In this document: positions 59,178-64,000 of the stretch, in pieces
How positions within the stretch are numbered: the stretch's first letter is position 1
Layout of the letters: every line of letters begins with the position of its first letter
Source of the DNA: Lysinibacillus composti
GTDB taxonomy: Bacteria > Bacillota > Bacilli > Bacillales_A > Planococcaceae
Reading direction: 5' to 3'
Length of the DNA: 64,000 nt
NCBI RefSeq assembly: GCF_016908465.1
Contig: NZ_JAFBDY010000007.1
Span: forward strand, 124,001 to 188,000
Position numbers and translations under genes: made by a program
Notes under the pieces: generated by a model
What the model was told of the DNA's origin: nothing
Databases searched by the model: none
The model's input: only the letters and a program-made list of their open reading frames with translations

Positions 59178-59678
59178 ATGATTATTTTTTAAATTATTAT
59201 TAAGCAAATTTTTAAAAAGTGTTTAATTATTTATCAATTCTTGTGAACATATAAACTGATAATGCACAAATATGCGAATAACTAGTGATTTGCGACATAT
59301 GATAACTATTAATCTATTGTCACATATTAACCTATACCCTATTGAAACGAAAACAAGCACGAGTCTATAAATTTAATAGGCAATAGATAAAAAATCTTTC
59401 ATATATTTACCCCGATGATTACAACGTTCATTATTAAAAATCCGTACTTTGGGAAATTAATAAAAATTTATAATACTGAAAATATGATGATCGGAATAGA
59501 CTAAATATTGTATTATGCATCCAAAGTAACAATACTTCTTCCTCATAATGTATTTTTCTTAAACCTTTGAAGTATGTATCCAGAAGTACTAATGATGTGG
59601 TCCTAGTTCGTATAAATAACATTAGTGAATGTTGAATTCCATAAATCATTACATTAATTAATAATTATAAGTACTAGT
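59178..59678. other. Gene-free stretch between divergent operons
   Basis: AT-rich, about 500 bases. One open minus-strand frame of 71 codons (59434-59649) lacks a ribosome binding site and protein-like composition. I see no RNA structure beyond weak stems. Confidence 0.4.
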
Positions 59679-59690
59679 TTCGTCGACAAT
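59679..59690. promoter_or_regulatory. GTCGAC operator, site 3 (before the TRAP operon)
   Basis: TTCGTCGACAAT, immediately followed by CGAC, about 280 bases before dctP. It shares the core with sites 1 and 2, so the FadR-type regulator probably controls both transcripts. Confidence 0.58.
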
Positions 59691-59967
59691 CGACTTTTTT
59701 CACTTCTTATCAAACTTGATAAGAAGTAAGTCCCCATTTTCCTCCAGAATACTATCAAGTACTAAACTATGTGCCAAAACCAGGTACTAGGTATATTTAT
59801 ATTTTCTACTCTCAAACATTTATACACTTTTTGAAAGGAGCGAGGTTTCCAAGATTAAAGATATGAGTCTAGTTTGTATCGCCTTGATTTGGGTAGTTGA
59901 AATTTCACTTAATTAAGACAAGTTCTTGAAGGCAGTGTATAAAAGATAAATTTTAAGGGGGACATAA

Positions 59968-61041
59968 ATGTTGAAAAAAGGGATTTATTTATTACTTTTA
60001 GTTCTTACAGCTTTAACACTTGTAGCATGCTCGGGTAACAAGAATTCAACATCAAGTACGAATGCTGATGCTTCAAAAGATAGTGGTAGCAGTAAAGATA
60101 AAATCACAATTATGGCAGCGCACGTTGTCTCAACAGAAACAACTCAGCATAAAGCTTTTCTTGAATTTAAGAGACTTGTTGAAGAACGATCAGATGGAAA
60201 AATTGAAGTAGATATTTATCCTGATGGTCAGCTAGGTGGAGAAAGAGAAATGATAGAAAGTACACAAGCAGGAAATATTCAAATGGCATCTCCTTCCGTC
60301 GGTGTACTTGCAAACTTCTCTTCTGCATTACAAGTATTTGATTTTCCCTTTATCTTTAAAGATGCAGAGACAGCACACCAAGTAGTTGATGGAGAATTTG
60401 GTCAAGAATTATTGAAAGGATTAGAAGAAGCCGGACTTGTTGGGTTAAATTATGGCGAACTTGGCTATAGACATTTGTCTAACAACAAAGGTGAAATCGT
60501 TACTCCTGCTGATATTAAAGGACTGAAACTTCGCACGATGGAAGTACCTATGCATATTGCTTTTTGGAAAGAGGTAGGGGCAAATCCTACACCATTAGCT
60601 TTCACTGAAGTATTTACAGGTTTATCTTCAGGTGTTGTAGATGGAGTTGAGAACGTACTTGGACTGATCCACTCAGGTAAATTCCATGAAGTTAGTAAAT
60701 ATATTACAACAACAGGTCATATTTACGATCCTGAAATCTATATCATGAACAAAGATTTCTTTAATAGCCTATCTAAAGAAGACCAAGAGATTATTCAATC
60801 TTCTATCAATGATTCTGTTAAATATTTAAGAGAATTAAATAGTGACCTTGATGCTGAGCTAAGAACAAAACTAGAAGAAGAAGGTGCTATTTTTAGAGAT
60901 TTATCTGAAGAAGAATATAATGCATGGATTGAAGCTGCAGTACCGTTTTATGAAAAGCATGCAGATGAAGTTGATAAAGAGAAGTTAATTCAATTACTTG
61001 AGGCTACTGGTAATGATAAATTCCTAGAAGCTATAAAATAA
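59968..61041 (+). CDS. dctP: TRAP transporter solute receptor
   Basis: A 357-residue extracellular lipoprotein: signal then lipobox TLVACSGN (Cys21), a Ser-rich linker, and the DctP fold starting KITIMAAHVVSTET. Family marks are IYPDGQLGGEREMIESTQAG, GLKLRTMEVPMH (with the carboxylate-binding Arg) and TGLSSGVVDGVENV. It binds an organic acid anion and hands it to the membrane subunits. The start follows GGGGG. First gene of the TRAP operon, behind operator site 3. Confidence 0.92.
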   Translation: MLKKGIYLLLLVLTALTLVACSGNKNSTSSTNADASKDSGSSKDKITIMAAHVVSTETTQHKAFLEFKRLVEERSDGKIEVDIYPDGQLGGEREMIESTQAGNIQMASPSVGVLANFSSALQVFDFPFIFKDAETAHQVVDGEFGQELLKGLEEAGLVGLNYGELGYRHLSNNKGEIVTPADIKGLKLRTMEVPMHIAFWKEVGANPTPLAFTEVFTGLSSGVVDGVENVLGLIHSGKFHEVSKYITTTGHIYDPEIYIMNKDFFNSLSKEDQEIIQSSINDSVKYLRELNSDLDAELRTKLEEEGAIFRDLSEEEYNAWIEAAVPFYEKHADEVDKEKLIQLLEATGNDKFLEAIK

Positions 61042-61122
61042 AATTCAAAACTAGCACCCAGAATATTAGAACTTAGTCACTAAATTCTGGGTGTGAATTT
61101 TTTTGTAAAGGAGGCAAATTTA

Positions 61123-61623
61123 TTGAAACTTTATAAGCATTTGGATGAACATATTGAAACGTACTTATCTGCAACCTTATTAATTTTCTTTTCAATTTTA
61201 TGCGTTTTCCAAGTTGTCATGCGCTATATCTTTAATGAGTCATTGACATGGTCGGAGGAATTATCAAGATATGCATTTGTTTGGTTTGTTTATACAAGTG
61301 CTGCATACGCGGTAAGATACCAACGACATGTTAAATTCAACTTCTTAGTTTATTTACTCCACAAAATTTCTCCAGTTTATAGCCAAATCCTTAAAATCAT
61401 TGCCCTATTTTGTTGGATCGCCTTTCTACTATTTGTAGATTACTATAGTATTCAAACAGTAATTAATCAATTTAATTTAGGACAAGTATCACCTGCTAAC
61501 CGAATTCCTATGTATATTGTATACCTTGGATTACCCCTGGGTGCATTACTAATGACATTTAGAGTTTCCCAACATATTATCAATAGCTTTATTGAATTAA
61601 AGAGATTTAAAGAAAGCCATTAA
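61123..61623 (+). CDS. dctQ: TRAP transporter small membrane subunit
   Basis: A 166-residue, four-helix protein: helices at about 16-38, 48-65, 86-106 and 125-147. The motif FNESLTWSEELSRYAFVWFV is the DctQ signature. TTG 61123 is chosen as the start because AAAGGAGG lies 8 bases upstream; the longer frame begins within the spacer. Lies between dctP and dctM; the small subunit is needed for assembly with the large one. Confidence 0.9.
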   Translation: MKLYKHLDEHIETYLSATLLIFFSILCVFQVVMRYIFNESLTWSEELSRYAFVWFVYTSAAYAVRYQRHVKFNFLVYLLHKISPVYSQILKIIALFCWIAFLLFVDYYSIQTVINQFNLGQVSPANRIPMYIVYLGLPLGALLMTFRVSQHIINSFIELKRFKESH

Positions 61624-61643
61624 TTTAATAAGGGGGTGAGAGT

Positions 61644-62936
61644 ATGGCTACTCTAATTTTATTTGGAAGTTTTATTATTTTAATGCTTCTTAGTGTTCCA
61701 ATTGCGTTTGCACTTGGTATTTCCTCTGTTTTAACTTTATTTATCACTGAAAAGATGCCATTGCAGTTCATTGCTCAAGGTATGTTTACGACAGTAGATT
61801 CTTATGCCTTAATGGCGGTACCATTATTCGTTTTTGCAGGGTTAATTATGGAACATGGGGGTCTTTCTAGACGACTAATTGATGTAGCAAAGTCATTTGT
61901 TGGTCACTATACAGGGGGGCTTGCCGGAGTTGCAATCTTAGCTTGTACAGTTTTTGCCGCACTTAGTGGATCGGGCCCTGCTACGGTTGCAGCAATCGGA
62001 GGAATTATGATTCCAGCAATGGTAAAAGAAAAGTACGATGCCGGATTTAGTTCGGGTGTAGTGGCTTCTGCTGGTACTCTCGGAATTATTATCCCACCAA
62101 GTATTCCATTAATAATTTATGGTATCACGACAAACACTTCTATTGGCGATTTATTCATTGCTGGTGTCGTACCAGGTTTATTTATCGCAGCTTTACTTTG
62201 GTCGTTAAGTTACTTTATCTCAAAAAAGAAAGGTTTTATTGGATCGGGAAAAAAAGCTACTTGGAAAGAGCGCTTAAATTATATTAATGAAGCAAAATGG
62301 ACACTATTAATGCCGATTGTTGTACTAGGTGGTATTTACGGAGGAGTATTTACTCCAACAGAAGCAGCAGGTATTGCAGTGGCCTATAGTGCGTTTTTAG
62401 GGATATTTATTTATAAGGAAATTAAATGGTCAGATTCAGTTAATTTATTTAAACAAACAACTTTAATTTCTGGAATAATTCTTATTATTATAGCGACTGC
62501 TTCTACTTATGGTCGAATTCTTACGATTGAGAGAATTCCTGTATTAATTGCAGATTATTTAACATCTCTACCTGTAGGGTCGTGGGTTATTCTCTGTGCA
62601 ATCGTGCTCCTACTTGTTTTTATAGGTATGTTTATGGAGACGTTAGCAGGCATTATTTTATTAGCTCCGATTTTATTACCTGTTGTAACGGAATTAGGAA
62701 TGCACCCGGTGCACTTCGGAATCGTCATGATCTTAGCAGCAGAAATTGGCTTCTTAACTCCACCGGTTGGAGATAACCTTAACGTTGCGAGTGCTATTAG
62801 TGGATTAACTTTGGAACAAGTTGCTAAATCAACCCTTCCATTTACCATTGCCTTAATCTTATTGTTATTTGTCTTTATGTTTGCAGAGCCATTTATTATG
62901 TTTTTACCTAACCTTATAGGTGGTACTGGTGGTTAA
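61644..62936 (+). CDS. dctM: TRAP transporter large permease
   Basis: A 430-residue, about 12-helix secondary transporter. Recognised by GLAGVAILACTVFAALSGSG, PATVAAIGGIMIPAM, GIIIPPSIPLIIYG, GVFTPTEAAGIAVAY and a last FLTPPVGDNLNVAS. It uses the sodium gradient to bring in the anion captured by DctP. ATG 61644 follows AGGGGGTGA, 20 bases after dctQ. Last gene of the operon. Confidence 0.92.
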   Translation: MATLILFGSFIILMLLSVPIAFALGISSVLTLFITEKMPLQFIAQGMFTTVDSYALMAVPLFVFAGLIMEHGGLSRRLIDVAKSFVGHYTGGLAGVAILACTVFAALSGSGPATVAAIGGIMIPAMVKEKYDAGFSSGVVASAGTLGIIIPPSIPLIIYGITTNTSIGDLFIAGVVPGLFIAALLWSLSYFISKKKGFIGSGKKATWKERLNYINEAKWTLLMPIVVLGGIYGGVFTPTEAAGIAVAYSAFLGIFIYKEIKWSDSVNLFKQTTLISGIILIIIATASTYGRILTIERIPVLIADYLTSLPVGSWVILCAIVLLLVFIGMFMETLAGIILLAPILLPVVTELGMHPVHFGIVMILAAEIGFLTPPVGDNLNVASAISGLTLEQVAKSTLPFTIALILLLFVFMFAEPFIMFLPNLIGGTGG

Positions 62937-62956
62937 TAAAATGCCTAGGCAACTGA

Positions 62957-62999
62957 AAAACGCACAAATGCTACTTTTTCTAGCCTTTGTGCGTTTTGA
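62957..62999 (+). terminator. Terminator of the TRAP operon
   Basis: AAAACGCACAAA and TTTGTGCGTTTT form a perfect 12-bp stem with a 17-base loop, followed by GAATTTTT. Confidence 0.8.
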
Positions 63000-63286
63000 A
63001 TTTTTCTATAATATTAGTATTTAAACTTGGCAATTAATATTTGTAATTCCTTAGCCAATTCCGTAAGCGCTTGTGCGGATGCCTAATAAGGAAGCACATA
63101 AAAATATATGAAGCAGTCGTAAATTGCGTTTATCGTATAGTGATGATGAAGCAATAAAAGACTTCAAAAAAATTCATTCTCAATTCATCCAAACTCTTCT
63201 TCCCTCTTTATAAAGTAAAGTTTTTAGGTAATACACACGATTTAACTATATTTTGGCGAGTAAACTTTACCTGTAATAAGCAAAAA
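63000..63286. other. Intergenic stretch before the tRNA cluster
   Basis: No gene seen. GTAAGCGCTTGTG near 63063 resembles a CcpA site but has no promoter or gene next to it. Confidence 0.4.
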
Positions 63287-63313
63287 AACGTCCCTACATA
63301 TCGTAGAGACGTT
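63287..63313 (-). terminator. Terminator of the tRNA operon
   Basis: On the minus strand AACGTCTCTAC and GTAGGGACGTT pair (one wobble) and are followed by TTTTTTTG, about 35 bases past tRNA-Leu. Confidence 0.82.
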
Positions 63314-63346
63314 TAAACGTTGATATTACACTTTTTAAAACAAAGA

Positions 63347-63428
63347 TACCGGTGGTCGGGGTCGAACCGACACTCCAGAAGGAACACGATTTTGAGTCGT
63401 GCGCGTCTGCCAATTCCGCCACACCGGC
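63347..63428 (-). tRNA. tRNA-Leu (CAA)
   Basis: An 82-nt class II tRNA. Acceptor GCCGGTG pairs with CACCGGT; anticodon loop CTCAAAA gives CAA; the variable arm is long as expected for Leu; T-loop GTTCGAC. CCA is not encoded. Confidence 0.95.
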
Positions 63429-63471
63429 AAATAAAAGAAAAAAAATTCGGTAATACCGAATAATAAAAATA

Positions 63472-63545
63472 TGGAGGCGGCAACCGGATTCGAACCGGTG
63501 GTAAGGGTGTTGCAGACCCGTGCCTTACCACTTGGCTATGCCGCC
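63472..63545 (-). tRNA. tRNA-Cys (GCA)
   Basis: Acceptor GGCGGCA / TGCCGCC, anticodon loop CTGCAAC (GCA), T-loop GTTCGAATC, and encoded CCA. Confidence 0.95.
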
Positions 63546-63552
63546 GTTATTT

Positions 63553-63627
63553 TGGAGCGGAAGACGAGGTTCGAACTCGCGACCCCCACCTTGGCAAGGT
63601 GGTGTTCTACCACTGAACTACTTCCGC
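63553..63627 (-). tRNA. tRNA-Gly (GCC)
   Basis: Acceptor GCGGAAG / CTTCCGC, anticodon loop TTGCCAA (GCC), T-loop GTTCGAACC, encoded CCA. Confidence 0.95.
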
Positions 63628-63632
63628 ATGAA

Positions 63633-63707
63633 TGGCTGGGGTACCAGGATTCGAACCTGGGCATGACGGAATCAAAATCCGTTGCCTTACCGCTTGGCTA
63701 TACCCCA
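63633..63707 (-). tRNA. tRNA-Gln (TTG)
   Basis: Acceptor TGGGGTA / TACCCCA, anticodon stem ACGGA / TCCGT with loop TTTTGAT (TTG), T-loop GTTCGAATC, encoded CCA. Confidence 0.95.
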
Positions 63708-63742
63708 ATAATATGATTGAAAGTTAATAATTATGAATTAAA

Positions 63743-63819
63743 TGGGGCGACTGATGGGAATCGAACCCACGAATGCCGGAACCACAATCCGGTGCGTTAA
63801 CCACTTCGCCACAATCGCC
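63743..63819 (-). tRNA. tRNA-His (GTG), copy 1
   Basis: An extra 5' G pairs with C73 (G-1, the His identity element), anticodon loop TTGTGGT (GTG), T-loop GTTCGATTC, encoded CCA. Confidence 0.95.
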
Positions 63820-63855
63820 ATTATATCATATTTTTTAAATAACTTAAGTTAAGGA

Positions 63856-63932
63856 TGGGGCGACTGATGGGAATCGAACCCACGAATGCCGGAACCACAA
63901 TCCGGTGCGTTAACCACTTCGCCACAATCGCC
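63856..63932 (-). tRNA. tRNA-His (GTG), copy 2
   Basis: Identical over its full length to copy 1, 36 bases away; same G-1 and CCA. A recent tandem duplication is likely. Confidence 0.95.
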
Positions 63933-63953
63933 ATAATTAAGTTATTATATAAA

Positions 63954-64000
63954 TGGCAGGGGCAGTAGGAATCGAACCCACACCAAAGGTTTTGGAGACC
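63954..64000 (-). tRNA. tRNA-Trp (CCA), cut by the window edge
   Basis: The 3' part only: anticodon loop CTCCAAA (CCA), T-arm GTGGGTTCGATTCCTAC, acceptor GCCCCT and encoded CCA. The 5' half lies beyond the window. Confidence 0.9.

Noticed and set aside
63055-63075. CcpA (cre) site
   Set aside because: GTAAGCGCTTGTG resembles a cre core, but it lies downstream of the TRAP operon terminator with no promoter or gene to control.

Overview
The window is AT-rich chromosomal DNA of a Gram-positive, spore-forming member of the Bacillales. The pointers are strong GGAGG ribosome binding sites, frequent TTG/GTG starts, a gamma-type spore-protein-like gene, a DUF1540 protein, a YhgE/Pip permease, and meso-diaminopimelate dehydrogenase. 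That last enzyme makes a Lysinibacillus/Ureibacillus-like (Planococcaceae) host likely; this is an inference, not a proof.

Layout. 0-7.3 kb: ordinary genes (AraC/GyrI regulator, lipoprotein, DUF1540, SDR dehydrogenase, HPP membrane protein, TetR-YhgE pair). 7.4-8.8 kb: a tyrosine recombinase and a small membrane-protein gene separated by one copy of a hairpin repeat. 9.1-15.7 kb: a tight six-gene operon (SsuABC-type ABC transporter, two cysteine hydrolases, an MFS permease) with a divergent LysR gene. 16.0 kb: the stump of an ECF sigma-factor gene.

16.3-34.8 kb is the unusual part. It is an array of short, mostly unrelated small genes, nearly all on the minus strand. Almost every gene or gene pair is followed at its 3' side by one copy of the same roughly 45-80 bp element, whose core is a GGGCGC...GCGC hairpin with a T-rich tail. 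I count 22 recognisable copies in the window, all in one orientation, 18 of them between 16.3 and 31.3 kb. The payload is small membrane proteins, lipoproteins, secreted proteins, and domains of the SMI1/KNR4, DUF4279, DUF2019, DUF3916, DUF3888 and DUF5412 type, plus an XRE regulator coupled to a peptide deformylase. One repeat copy is split at the base of its stem by a 2.65 kb group II intron, and an IS200-type element sits against the same copy. ORF plus 3' hairpin in a fixed orientation resembles an integron cassette array. The competing reading is that the repeat is a dispersed terminator family.

35-47 kb: an NlpC/P60 hydrolase, then a proline-utilisation cluster (proline racemase, BrnQ transporter, proline dehydrogenase, P5C dehydrogenase and a RocR-like regulator whose AAA+ core is degenerate), glycerate kinase and Ddh. 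47-56 kb: DMT exporter/LysR pair, a spore-protein-like gene, UV endonuclease UvsE, and a two-component system driving an FtsX-type ABC exporter. 56-63 kb: a catabolic locus (aminotransferase, FadR-type regulator, 2-hydroxyacid dehydrogenase, TRAP transporter) tied together by three GTCGAC-centred putative operators. 63.3 kb to the end: a minus-strand tRNA cluster (Leu, Cys, Gly, Gln, His, His, Trp) cut by the window edge.
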